Positions 1 through 6,597 of a stretch of DNA of 10,183 nucleotides are shown here, piece by piece. Location of the stretch: the NCBI GenBank assembly GCA_012744295.1, contig JAAYIB010000061.1, positions 1 through 10,183 on the forward strand. The letters are read 5' to 3'. The notes below the pieces were generated by a model that ran no database searches, was not told the DNA's origin, and saw only the letters and a list, made by a program, of their open reading frames with translations. Made by a program: the position numbers and the translations under genes. Every line of letters starts with the position of its first letter. The first letter of the stretch is position 1. This stretch comes from Acholeplasmataceae bacterium. Lineage in GTDB: Bacteria; Bacillota; Negativicutes; Acidaminococcales; Acidaminococcaceae.

Positions 1-503
1 AGCAGGATTTCAATCAGCTCGGTGTTCACTTTTTCCACGTTGCCGACATAACCAATATCCACCAGATTGACTTCGCCGTTTTCATAAACGTCTGCCAGGT
101 GTTTCTTGGCGAGAATCAGGTTCGCGTCCTTGCCGTTCAGTCCGACGGCGTGTCCGCCCAACAAGTTAAGTCTTACAACCAGATCTGTATTGATCTTGCC
201 AACCAAAACCATTTCCGCAAGCTCTACGCTTTCGGCGTCTGTAACCCTAAGCCCGCTGACAAACTGCGTTTTTTTCCCGGCCTTCTGCAGCATTGCCGTA
301 ATCTCAGGCCCGCCGCCATGGACAACAACCGGTCTTAAGCCCGCGCAGCGCAGAAAAACGATGTCCTGGAGAACCTTGTTCTTAATTTCATCGTTCAGCA
401 TTGCGTTGCCGCCGTATTTTACCACGACCGTCTTGCCCTTGAAATCCCTTAAGTATGGTAAAGCCTCAACCAAGGTATTGATTTGTTCCTCTTTAATCAA
501 CAT
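1..503 (-). CDS. argB: Acetylglutamate kinase (partial, C-terminus off the left edge)
   Basis: ArgB phosphorylates N-acetyl-L-glutamate with ATP in the cytoplasm, the second step of the acetylated ornithine/arginine pathway. About 167 N-terminal residues are visible out of a usual 280-300. Amino-acid-kinase family motifs are present: KYGGNAM at about residues 29-35 (nucleotide-binding lysine and glycines), VVHGGGPEI at about 60-68, FVSGLRVTD at about 81-89 and GLNGKDANL at about 121-129. The start ATG (503-501) has an AAAGGGG ribosome-binding site 8 bases upstream. Residues 1-22 form an extra N-terminal segment before the kinase core that is absent from the arginine-insensitive E. coli enzyme and characteristic of arginine-inhibited hexameric ArgB. 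The gene follows argJ by 28 bases on the same strand and is evidently the third gene of an argC-argJ-argB operon. The identity is very secure; arginine sensitivity is inferred. Confidence 0.97.
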   Translation of the reverse strand, partial: MLIKEEQINTLVEALPYLRDFKGKTVVVKYGGNAMLNDEIKNKVLQDIVFLRCAGLRPVVVHGGGPEITAMLQKAGKKTQFVSGLRVTDAESVELAEMVLVGKINTDLVVRLNLLGGHAVGLNGKDANLILAKKHLADVYENGEVNLVDIGYVGNVEKVNTELIEIL

Positions 504-531
504 AGCTCATACCCCTTTGCCGTTTATTGTT

Positions 532-1740
532 TTAAGTATGGTATTCTCCATTTATTTTTACATATTCATAGCTGAAGTCACAGGTCCAAACGGTTGCCTT
601 TTTCTCGCCTGCCGCCAGGTCCACCGTGATATTGATGTCATGCTCTGCCATTATTGGGGACAACTGTTCAAGCGGAACGCCCACGTTCAATCCGTTTTCC
701 ACGAGCCTCACGCCGCCGATACTTAGCGTGACACGGTCTGCGGCAAGCGCCGCGCCGGAATACCCTGCGGCGCAAACAATGCGGCCCCAGTTAGGATCCT
801 CGCCAAAGAAAGCGGTTTTTACAAGCGGTGACTTGGCAATCGCCATTGCTGCCTTCTTTGCGTCTTCAAAAGAAGCCGCACCGACTATGTTTACTTCCAG
901 GAATTTGGTCGCACCCTCTCCGTCATGGGCAATCATTTTTGCCAGATCCTGTGCCGTCCTCAGCAATGCTTCAAAAAAGACGCCGTATTCGGGATGTTCT
1001 TCGGACACTATGATCTCATTTTCTGCCATGCCGTTCGCCAGAACTATCATGGTATCGTTGGTGCTGGTGTCGCCGTCGACTACAACCATGTTGAAGGACT
1101 TGTCTGCTGTTGCCCTGACAGCTCTTTTCAGAACATCCGGCGCTACCGCAGCGTCTGTAGTAATGAAGGTAAGCAGTGTTGCCATATTTGGATGAATCAT
1201 GCCGGCGCCCTTGGCAATGCCGGCAATTCTTGCTTTTTTACCGCACAGGTCGAACTCGTAAGCAATGTTTTTCACAAAGGTATCTGTGGTTTGTATTGCC
1301 AGTGCAGTACTTTCACCTTCCGTGACATCCATCTTGTCAATTGCGTCCGCTATTCCCTGCTTGATCTTGGCCATAGGAAGAAAATGCCCGATGACGCCGG
1401 TCGAACAAACAAATACCGACTTTTCCGGTATTCCTAACATTTCTGCCGTAAAGACTGCCATTTCCCTGGCATCGGCAATACCCCTTGCGCCCGTGCAGGC
1501 ATTCGCGCAGCCGGAATTTACGACGATGGCCTGTGCGTAAGGCTCTGCGGCTGCCTCCCGGCTGACAACTACCGGGGCCGCGCACATCTTGTTTTGAGTA
1601 AATACCGCTCCGGCGGAGGCGGGAACCTCGCTCATGATTACAGCAACGTCCTCCTTGCCGCTTTTCTTAATGCCTGCCTTGACACCCGCCGCCACAAACC
1701 CCTTCGGGGCAGTAAGCCAACCGTCAATCTGCTTTATCAT
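532..1740 (-). CDS. argJ: Ornithine acetyltransferase / glutamate N-acetyltransferase
   Basis: ArgJ transfers the acetyl group from N-acetylornithine to glutamate, recycling acetyl in arginine synthesis; bifunctional members also make N-acetylglutamate from acetyl-CoA. The 402-residue length is normal. The autocleavage motif lies in KGAGMIHPNMATLL (about residues 177-190). Cleavage between A187 and T188 would free T188 as the N-terminal nucleophile of the beta chain. STGVIG at about 113-118 supplies the oxyanion-hole residues, and the protein ends in NGEYHT, the usual family C-terminus. The start ATG has AAGGAGG 7 bases upstream, and this site overlaps the argC stop codon, so the two genes are probably translationally coupled. 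Whether the enzyme is mono- or bifunctional cannot be read from the sequence. No argA is visible here, but the window is too small to make that meaningful. Confidence 0.98.
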   Translation of the reverse strand: MIKQIDGWLTAPKGFVAAGVKAGIKKSGKEDVAVIMSEVPASAGAVFTQNKMCAAPVVVSREAAAEPYAQAIVVNSGCANACTGARGIADAREMAVFTAEMLGIPEKSVFVCSTGVIGHFLPMAKIKQGIADAIDKMDVTEGESTALAIQTTDTFVKNIAYEFDLCGKKARIAGIAKGAGMIHPNMATLLTFITTDAAVAPDVLKRAVRATADKSFNMVVVDGDTSTNDTMIVLANGMAENEIIVSEEHPEYGVFFEALLRTAQDLAKMIAHDGEGATKFLEVNIVGAASFEDAKKAAMAIAKSPLVKTAFFGEDPNWGRIVCAAGYSGAALAADRVTLSIGGVRLVENGLNVGVPLEQLSPIMAEHDINITVDLAAGEKKATVWTCDFSYEYVKINGEYHT

Positions 1741-1752
1741 TCTTTCGCCTCC

Positions 1753-2787
1753 TTAAGGGTAGATGGGAAGCTGCCGCAATCCGCATGCCTCGTCAAAACC
1801 AAACATCACGTTCATGTTCTGGACAGCCTGTCCGGCAGCACCCTTCACAAGATTGTCAAGAACCGACATCACAATGATACGTCCGGTCCTTCTGTCAATC
1901 TCCCAGCCCAAATCCACATAATTTGATGCCCTAACATTTTTTATTTCGGGACAAGCACCTTTTCCCAGTAACCGGATAAAGAACTCCTTGCCGTAAAATC
2001 CCTCAAAGGCTTCCGCTACACTTTCATCGCTTACGTTCTCTTTTAACTCGGCATAACAGGTTGCCAGGATTCCCCTGTCAACCGGCAGGAGGTGAGGCGT
2101 GAACTGAATCACGACGGGCTCGCACGCAAGCCTCGAATAAATCTGTTCAATTTCCGGCGTATGACGATGGCTGGCAACACCGTAAGCATGAAAATTCTCA
2201 TTGACGCTGCAATAGAGGCTCCCGAGTTTCAGGCTTCTGCCCGCGCCCGTCGTTCCGGACTTGGCGTCAACAATTACTCCGCTCGTTTTTATAAGACCCG
2301 ACTTAAACAAGGGCGCGAGGGCCAAAATACTGCACGTAGTGTAGCAGCCGGGGTTGGCAACAACTCTTGCGTTCTTCACTTCGTCCCTGTAGAACTCGGT
2401 CAAGCCGTAAACCGCCTTGGTATCGGGGTCGGCATGCCGAAGCTTGTACCATTCTTCAAAAACCTTATGGTCGCTGAACCTGTAATCTCCTCCCAGGTCA
2501 ATGATACGAACATCGCTGTATTTTAACTGCGCGCCGATTTTCATAGCATGCCCGTGGGGCAGCGCAATGAAAATGACATCACTTTCGGCGGCGATTTGTT
2601 CAAGGTTTTGCATACTGGCAAGCCCCATATCTATTCTGTTTGCAAGATGCGGGTACAAGGCGGAAATATTTTCTCCCGTGCTGCTCTCGGAAGTAATCAC
2701 TCCGAGCTGCACCTCGGGATGCCCGTCGAGCAGTCTTAAAAGTTCTACGCCCGCGTAACCGGTCGCTCCTATTACACTAGCCTTCAT
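1753..2787 (-). CDS. argC: N-acetyl-gamma-glutamyl-phosphate reductase
   Basis: ArgC reduces N-acetylglutamyl phosphate to N-acetylglutamate semialdehyde with NADPH, the third step of arginine synthesis. The protein has 344 residues, normal for the family. The dinucleotide-binding motif GATGYAG is at residues 7-13, and the catalytic cysteine C148 lies in VVANPGCYTT. KSGTTGAGR and the SHRHTPEI segment match the conserved substrate-binding regions. I chose the ATG at 2787-2785 (MKASVIGATG) because AAGGAGG (2794-2800) lies 6 bases upstream. The reading frame is open 36 bases further upstream, but that extension would run over the ribosome-binding site and the -10 region. This is the first gene of the arg operon, expressed from the promoter at 2815-2844 and probably repressed by ArgR at the overlapping ARG box. 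Confidence 0.98.
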   Translation of the reverse strand: MKASVIGATGYAGVELLRLLDGHPEVQLGVITSESSTGENISALYPHLANRIDMGLASMQNLEQIAAESDVIFIALPHGHAMKIGAQLKYSDVRIIDLGGDYRFSDHKVFEEWYKLRHADPDTKAVYGLTEFYRDEVKNARVVANPGCYTTCSILALAPLFKSGLIKTSGVIVDAKSGTTGAGRSLKLGSLYCSVNENFHAYGVASHRHTPEIEQIYSRLACEPVVIQFTPHLLPVDRGILATCYAELKENVSDESVAEAFEGFYGKEFFIRLLGKGACPEIKNVRASNYVDLGWEIDRRTGRIIVMSVLDNLVKGAAGQAVQNMNVMFGFDEACGLRQLPIYP

Positions 2788-2793
2788 ATACAT

Positions 2794-2800
2794 CCTCCTT
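2794..2800 (-). promoter_or_regulatory. Ribosome-binding site deciding the argC start
   Basis: Read on the minus strand this is AAGGAGG, a full match to the anti-Shine-Dalgarno, with 6 bases before ATG 2787. It argues against translation from the in-frame ATG at 2823, which has no comparable site and would lie at or upstream of the predicted transcription start (about 2808). Confidence 0.9.
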
Positions 2801-2814
2801 ATTAAATGATTATT

Positions 2815-2844
2815 ATTATACAACTAATATGAATTTTTTTGCAA
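2815..2844 (-). promoter_or_regulatory. Sigma-A-type promoter of the argC-argJ-argB operon
   Basis: On the minus strand a perfect -10 hexamer TATAAT (2820-2815) is preceded, across an 18-base spacer, by TTGCAA (2844-2839) as -35, a 4/6 match to TTGACA. The predicted transcription start near 2808 leaves a leader of only about 20 bases before the argC ATG, with no room for an attenuator or riboswitch. Control is therefore likely at initiation, consistent with the ARG box lying over the spacer and -35. The assignment is by eye. Confidence 0.75.
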
Positions 2845-2845
2845 G
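2828..2845. promoter_or_regulatory. Probable ArgR/AhrC operator (ARG box)
   Basis: The 18 bases on the plus strand, TATGAATTTTTTTGCAAG, match the known Bacillus AhrC operator consensus CATGAATAAAAATKCAAK (K = G or T) at every position except the first base and the central A/T tract, where T replaces A. The half-sites ATGAAT and TGCAAG are intact. The box covers the -35 hexamer and most of the spacer of the argC promoter, so a bound arginine repressor hexamer would exclude RNA polymerase. What is seen is the sequence match and its position; ArgR binding is inferred, since argR itself is not in the window. Confidence 0.7.
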
Positions 2846-2936
2846 CACTTTTCAACTTTAATGGCACCTCTGCACAAATACTCTGCTTTTTTACTGGCGA
2901 AAGCGTTTTCACCCAATAAAATTACTATGCGCTTTT

Positions 2937-2955
2937 TATGCATATTTTATGCATA
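2937..2955. repeat. Tandem 8-bp palindrome, candidate operator
   Basis: The octamer TATGCATA, itself a perfect palindrome, occurs twice (2937-2944 and 2948-2955) separated by TTT. The whole 19 bases are therefore both an inverted repeat with 8-base arms and a direct repeat with an 11-base period, close to one helical turn. This is the geometry of a dimeric or tandem protein-binding site. It resembles an ARG box (TGCAT...ATGCA half-sites) but the half-site spacing is one base too long. The bound protein, if any, is unknown. Confidence 0.4.
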
Positions 2956-3124
2956 TTCTGTTTTTTGGGGTTGCATTTTCCGTCATCCTGTCTTGCAAAT
3001 ATGCACAACAAGAAACACTTCCCTATTATATAGTTACAATTTTACTACTATTAGTTGCAATAATCAAAGCATTTTTCTCGCAGGGTCATATTGATGAGGT
3101 GATTTCAGCTCACAACTTTTTTGC

Positions 3125-3153
3125 TGGTCATAACAGTGCATTTCGGTTAAAAT
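3125..3153 (+). promoter_or_regulatory. Possible promoter of the transglycosylase gene
   Basis: TGGTCA (3125-3130, 4/6 to the -35 consensus) and TAAAAT (3148-3153, 5/6 to the -10 consensus) are spaced by 17 bases. A transcription start near 3160 would give a leader of about 30 bases ending in the GGAGG ribosome-binding site (3179-3183). The -35 element is weak and other A+T-rich combinations exist in the region, so this is a suggestion only. Confidence 0.35.
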
Positions 3154-3190
3154 TATATGAAGGAAATTATCCGACAACGGAGGTCGTCCA

Positions 3191-4024
3191 ATGAAAAAAT
3201 TCAGTTTACTCCTGATTTTTCTACTTATTTTTCTCTTTTTCCCCTTTCCAAAAAATGTAGGGCCGCAAGAGCGGCCTGATTTAGAAAATATGACTGTCAA
3301 TATGTCTTCTATGGCTTCGAAAATAGAGACGAAGCTTGCTGTGGATAAACTTTCGCCGCTGTCGCTGCTTCCCGACCCATCATCCTGGCCTCGTCCCCTC
3401 TACCTCGTCTGGCGGGCAGCCTATATCGATACCGCAGTCAGAGAAAGAACCTCCGACAAGGACTGGGCTAAGCTCAAGGACTTGCCGGCCACTATGCCGC
3501 AGGCTATCGTGGCGATTGAGGATCATCGCTTCTATGAGCATGACGGAGTTGACGTCGACGGAGTACTGCGTGCCATTTTGGCAAACATCCAGGCCGACCG
3601 GATTGTACAGGGCGGCAGCACCCTGACGCAGCAATTGGTAAAAAACACTCTGCTGTCTCAGGAACAAACCTTTGAACGCAAGGTTCTGGAAATCATGCTG
3701 GCCTTAATAGTTGAGAGCCGCTACGAAAAGGATGATATTCTGGAAATGTACCTGAATACAACCTACTTCGGCGCCGGCGCTTATGGTGTAAAAAGTGCGG
3801 CCTCCGTTTATTTTGGCAAAACTACCGATGCCCTTGTCCTTGCGGAATGCGCTGTTCTGGCCGGCTTGCCGAACGCTCCTTCCGCCCTCAACCCCTTTGA
3901 AAACTTAGATGCCTGCAAAACAAGGCGCAACTCCGTATTAAAAGCGATGGCAAAGCGCGGCATGATTTCAAACGCCTTGGCTGAGGAAACCTCCGCGATG
4001 CCGATTCTTCTTAACAATAAATAA
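3191..4024 (+). CDS. mtgA: Monofunctional peptidoglycan glycosyltransferase (GT51)
   Basis: The enzyme polymerises lipid II into glycan strands on the outer face of the cytoplasmic membrane. The 277-residue protein starts with MKK and a hydrophobic segment at about residues 4-19, an uncleaved signal anchor. About 80 residues of linker follow, then a GT51 domain with its conserved motifs in order: AIEDHRFYEHDGVD (about 107-120, catalytic E110), GGSTLTQQLVKN (141-152), RKVLEIMLALIVE (163-175), and ILEMYLNTTYFGAGAYGVKSAA leading to YFGK (about 183-210). The chain ends after this domain, with no penicillin-binding transpeptidase region, so it is monofunctional. GGAGG lies 7 bases before the ATG. 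The gene stands alone, divergent from argC and convergent with pgi. Stand-alone GT51 enzymes are common in diderm bacteria and some Firmicutes. The family is secure; the symbol mtgA is by analogy. Confidence 0.95.
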   Translation: MKKFSLLLIFLLIFLFFPFPKNVGPQERPDLENMTVNMSSMASKIETKLAVDKLSPLSLLPDPSSWPRPLYLVWRAAYIDTAVRERTSDKDWAKLKDLPATMPQAIVAIEDHRFYEHDGVDVDGVLRAILANIQADRIVQGGSTLTQQLVKNTLLSQEQTFERKVLEIMLALIVESRYEKDDILEMYLNTTYFGAGAYGVKSAASVYFGKTTDALVLAECAVLAGLPNAPSALNPFENLDACKTRRNSVLKAMAKRGMISNALAEETSAMPILLNNK

Positions 4025-4040
4025 AATACCTCAGTAAATA

Positions 4041-4073
4041 AAAAAACAGGGCAGAATATCTGCCCTGTTTTTT
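4041..4073. terminator. Bidirectional intrinsic terminator between mtgA and pgi
   Basis: A 14-bp perfect stem (4041-4054 with 4060-4073; core CAGGGCAG/CTGCCCTG) closes a 5-base loop. A-rich sequence on the left and T-rich sequence on the right give a U-tract in both directions. It starts 16 bases after the mtgA stop and its right arm overlaps the last bases of the pgi stop codon, so it can serve both convergent genes. Confidence 0.92.
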
Positions 4074-5529
4074 ACATCCCGAGTTTCTGTCTCATTATGC
4101 GCTTATAGGCTTCGACTCCCGGCTGGTCAAAAGCATCGACATCGGCCAACTCACCTTCGTAGGCAACGCTCAGCATCAGAAAATACATCAGTTGTCCGAC
4201 AAAGTAGGGAGTTAGCCTTGGAAGCCTGTATTTAGCATTGAAACGCCGGTCTTCATTAAGAGCCTGCGCATTGGCTTCCAAAGCCGTCTGCAACGCACGG
4301 TCAACCTTCAGGCCCCCGTACTTCTCAAAAAAGCTGTTTCCGGCAAAAACATTGCTTAGACTGATATCCCTGTCCTTTTTTATTATTTCGACAAACTGGA
4401 CAACCTTATTGCGTCTTCCATCCTGGTGCTGCTGTGTTTGCGCGTGCATATCGGTCGTACCGACCGCCGCAATCGGAGTTCTGCCGTAATTAACCTCGGA
4501 ACCCTCGCGATTGTGCCTTTTGCCCAAGGATTCCGCCAATAACTGGACGTACCACTCTCCGAGCGACTTTAGCTTCATGGAATAGGGCATAAGAACCTCG
4601 ATGTCACAGCCGTACTTTTCGGCTGCAAGATATTTCAGACTGGCATTTAAAAGGGCCGGATTTTCCGAAAGATTGCCGCTCAGGCAGGACAGCTCCATAT
4701 CTCGCGCTCCGGCAAGCAACTCCTCGATATCAAGACCGATGACAGCGGCGCAAAGCAGCCCGGGATTGCTAAGAACGCAAAACCTGCCGCCGACGCCTTC
4801 GTTTATATCAAAGGCAACCCATTTTTTCTCATTGGCGAGTTGGCGCAAAGGATTTTCTGCAGACGACGCTGCCAAATCCGTTACAATTGTCACGTCAAGC
4901 TCGAAAAGGTCCTGCAGTCCCTGCATTTCGTTGTAAAAGAAAAGAAAAGCCGCAATAGTTTCCGGAGTTGTCCCGGACTTGGTGATCGGAATCAACATTA
5001 TCCTCGTCCGGCCTTGTCCGGAAAATTTTCTATACTGCGCCTGCCGGACAATGTCAGCGAGCATTTCGTAGTATTGATCGGCGTCAAGATTGTTGCCGCT
5101 GAAAAAAACCTGCGGGTGGCCCTTGCGTTCCAAAGGCTTCTGTTGATTCCAGAAAGGCCCGGCGTGCAGGTCAAAGAGCACCTTGCCGCCAAGAAAGGAG
5201 CCGCCTATCCCAAAAAATATGACGACTTCCTTAGTTTTCCAAACCATTTTGCCGTAGTCTTTAAGCTTAGCGATCGAGTCCGGGGTGTTGGGGTTGCCGC
5301 TCCTGACAAAGGGCAGTCTCGTGAAGTGAACGGGCTCCAACTCTCCGCACTTCGACAAATGGCCTCGTGAGAAGCCCGTGTTTCTTATTGATGCAAGACC
5401 CTCGGCGGCCTTGGCGATTGACCCGGTAATTTCCACGACGTCCTTTTCCGTTATCAGACCCGGTCCCATAAGGTTGCGGTAATCAAAGCAAAAACCTGAA
5501 GCCAGTTCCAATTTTCCCGTTAGGTTCAT
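4072..5529 (-). CDS. pgi: Glucose-6-phosphate isomerase
   Basis: Pgi interconverts glucose-6-phosphate and fructose-6-phosphate in the cytoplasm for glycolysis and gluconeogenesis. The 485-residue protein has the paired SIS-domain layout of the family. FFGIGGSFLGG (about 105-115) and ITKSGTTPET (about 182-191) bind sugar phosphate. GVGGRFCVLS (about 245-254) is the first family signature, AESLGK is at 332-337, HAQTQQH at 362-368 carries the conserved active-site histidine, and DQPGVEAYK (468-476) is the C-terminal signature. One oddity is the Cys in GGRFC, where Ser is usual. The ATG is 16 bases after the galU stop with only a weak GGTGGTG ribosome-binding site, suggesting translational coupling to galU. 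Together the pair moves hexose phosphate toward UDP-glucose. The chain is longer than the compact Bacillus enzyme. Confidence 0.96.
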   Translation of the reverse strand: MNLTGKLELASGFCFDYRNLMGPGLITEKDVVEITGSIAKAAEGLASIRNTGFSRGHLSKCGELEPVHFTRLPFVRSGNPNTPDSIAKLKDYGKMVWKTKEVVIFFGIGGSFLGGKVLFDLHAGPFWNQQKPLERKGHPQVFFSGNNLDADQYYEMLADIVRQAQYRKFSGQGRTRIMLIPITKSGTTPETIAAFLFFYNEMQGLQDLFELDVTIVTDLAASSAENPLRQLANEKKWVAFDINEGVGGRFCVLSNPGLLCAAVIGLDIEELLAGARDMELSCLSGNLSENPALLNASLKYLAAEKYGCDIEVLMPYSMKLKSLGEWYVQLLAESLGKRHNREGSEVNYGRTPIAAVGTTDMHAQTQQHQDGRRNKVVQFVEIIKKDRDISLSNVFAGNSFFEKYGGLKVDRALQTALEANAQALNEDRRFNAKYRLPRLTPYFVGQLMYFLMLSVAYEGELADVDAFDQPGVEAYKRIMRQKLGM

Positions 5530-5545
5530 ATCAACACCACCATTT

Positions 5546-6424
5546 TCAGCCTTCTGCCGTCACGACCTGTTTTAAATAAATAAGGAAATTTTCCCTTAGT
5601 TCCGGATTCTTGAGCGCCTGTTCCACTGTTGCTTCCAGATATCCCTGCTTGTCGCCGACGTCATATCTGCGTCCTTCAAAATTATAAGCCAGAATTTCCT
5701 GTGACTTTGCCAGTTCCTTGAGCGCGTCCGTCAGTTGTATTTCGCCGCCCCTTCCGGGAGCCGTCTTTTCCAAAATATCAAATATTTCCGGCATTATGAT
5801 ATAACGGCCTAAAACCGCAAGATTCGATGGTGCGTCTTCTTCTGACGGCTTTTCCACCATATCACGCACGGACCAGACTCTTTCAGAAACCCTGCCTTCA
5901 GGTTCGACTATCCCGTAACTTGAAACTTTCTCCGGAGCTACTTCCTGAACGCCAAGAATGCTCGAGCCCGTCTCATTGTAAATGTCAATCAATTGACGCA
6001 GACAGGGGATACCGCTGTCGACTATGTCATCACCCAAAAGGACCGCAAAAGGTTCGCTGCCGACGAAATGCTTGGCGCACAGAATTGCATGTCCGAGACC
6101 AAGCGGCTCTTTCTGCCTGATATAGTGAACAGAGATGTCGGAGATTTTCTGAATCATTTGCAGCAGCTCATACTTTTGGCTGCGCTCCAGCGACATTTCG
6201 AGTTCAAGCGAGCGATCGAAATGATCCTCAATTGACCTTTTGCTGCGGCCGGTTACAATTAAAAACTCTTCTATGCCCGAGGCAAGTGCTTCCTCAATTA
6301 TATATTGGATAGTTGGCTTATCAACTATTGGCAGCATTTCCTTGGGCTGTGCCTTCGTTGCCGGCAGAAACCTCGTTCCAAGCCCCGCGGCCGGAATTAC
6401 AGCCTTTCTGACTCTTGTGTACAT
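5546..6424 (-). CDS. galU: UTP--glucose-1-phosphate uridylyltransferase
   Basis: GalU (GtaB in Bacillus) makes UDP-glucose from glucose-1-phosphate and UTP, supplying envelope glycans and glycolipids. At 292 residues it is full length. The N-terminal nucleotidyltransferase motif AAGLGTRFLPATKAQPKEM spans residues 12-30. RQKEPLGLGHA (103-113), the metal-binding LLGDDI (129-134), SYGIVEP (169-175), VEKP (190-193, sugar-phosphate lysine) and GEIQLTDAL (227-235) follow, then GRRYDVGDKQGYLEA near 251-265. The ATG at 6424 opens directly into the conserved core. The best ribosome-binding match, AGGAAGG, is about 12 bases upstream, rather far. It is the first gene of a galU-pgi operon with a probable extended -10 promoter at 6464-6472. 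Confidence 0.97.
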   Translation of the reverse strand: MYTRVRKAVIPAAGLGTRFLPATKAQPKEMLPIVDKPTIQYIIEEALASGIEEFLIVTGRSKRSIEDHFDRSLELEMSLERSQKYELLQMIQKISDISVHYIRQKEPLGLGHAILCAKHFVGSEPFAVLLGDDIVDSGIPCLRQLIDIYNETGSSILGVQEVAPEKVSSYGIVEPEGRVSERVWSVRDMVEKPSEEDAPSNLAVLGRYIIMPEIFDILEKTAPGRGGEIQLTDALKELAKSQEILAYNFEGRRYDVGDKQGYLEATVEQALKNPELRENFLIYLKQVVTAEG

Positions 6425-6463
6425 CTGGTCTTCACGCCTTCCTTCGATGGATTTACAATTTAT

Positions 6464-6472
6464 ACTATAGCA
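6464..6472 (-). promoter_or_regulatory. Extended -10 promoter of galU-pgi
   Basis: On the minus strand the sequence reads TGCTATAGT: a TATAGT -10 hexamer (6469-6464, 5/6 to consensus) with the TGn extension. No good -35 is present at 17 bases (TTTCTA), which is tolerated by extended -10 promoters. The predicted start near 6457 gives a leader of about 33 bases before the galU ATG. This lies just downstream of the rpsI terminator, so galU needs its own promoter. Confidence 0.55.
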
Positions 6473-6550
6473 TAATTAGCGTAAAATAGAAATTATTTAA
6501 GCCAGGTAAGGCCGTGCGAAAGGTTCCTCCCGCGTAACTGACTGAAAAAG

Positions 6551-6583
6551 AAAACTCCACGGATGGTTTATCCGTGGAGTTTT
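6551..6583 (-). terminator. Intrinsic terminator of rplM-rpsI
   Basis: A 14-bp perfect stem (6551-6564 with 6570-6583; core CTCCACGGAT/ATCCGTGGAG) with a 5-base loop starts 14 bases after the rpsI stop. In the minus direction it is followed by TTTT, then C, then a T5 run. It separates the ribosomal-protein operon from galU. The arms are A/T-flanked on both sides, but no gene on the plus strand needs it. Confidence 0.93.
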
Positions 6584-6597
6584 TCGTTTGGTGATTA

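Larger units (their letters stand above)
2788..3190. other. A+T-rich divergent intergenic region between argC and the transglycosylase
   Basis: This 403-base stretch lies between two divergently transcribed genes. Its argC-proximal third holds the argC ribosome-binding site, promoter and ARG box. The centre holds a tandem palindrome at 2937-2955. The right-hand part holds a possible promoter and the ribosome-binding site of the transglycosylase. A plus-strand reading frame (2949-3194, 81 residues) overlaps the transglycosylase start by ATGA, but it has no ribosome-binding site and is treated as doubtful. No tRNA, terminator or riboswitch was recognised. Confidence 0.7.

Noticed and set aside
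106..726. 206-residue plus-strand reading frame across the argB/argJ junction
   Set aside because: Antisense to two conserved genes, with no domain or translation signal.
626..1195. 189-residue plus-strand reading frame opposite argJ
   Set aside because: Lies wholly antisense to the well-supported argJ and has no recognisable family or ribosome-binding site; a shadow frame.
2788..2823. N-terminal extension of argC to ATG 2823
   Set aside because: It would cross the AAGGAGG site and overlap the -10 hexamer; the ATG at 2787 is correctly spaced.
2861..3094. 77-residue plus-strand reading frame in the argC-mtgA intergenic region
   Set aside because: No ribosome-binding site, no family, and it stops well before mtgA; the A+T-rich sequence explains it.
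4840..5370. 176-residue plus-strand reading frame opposite pgi
   Set aside because: Antisense to pgi motifs; a composition-driven shadow.
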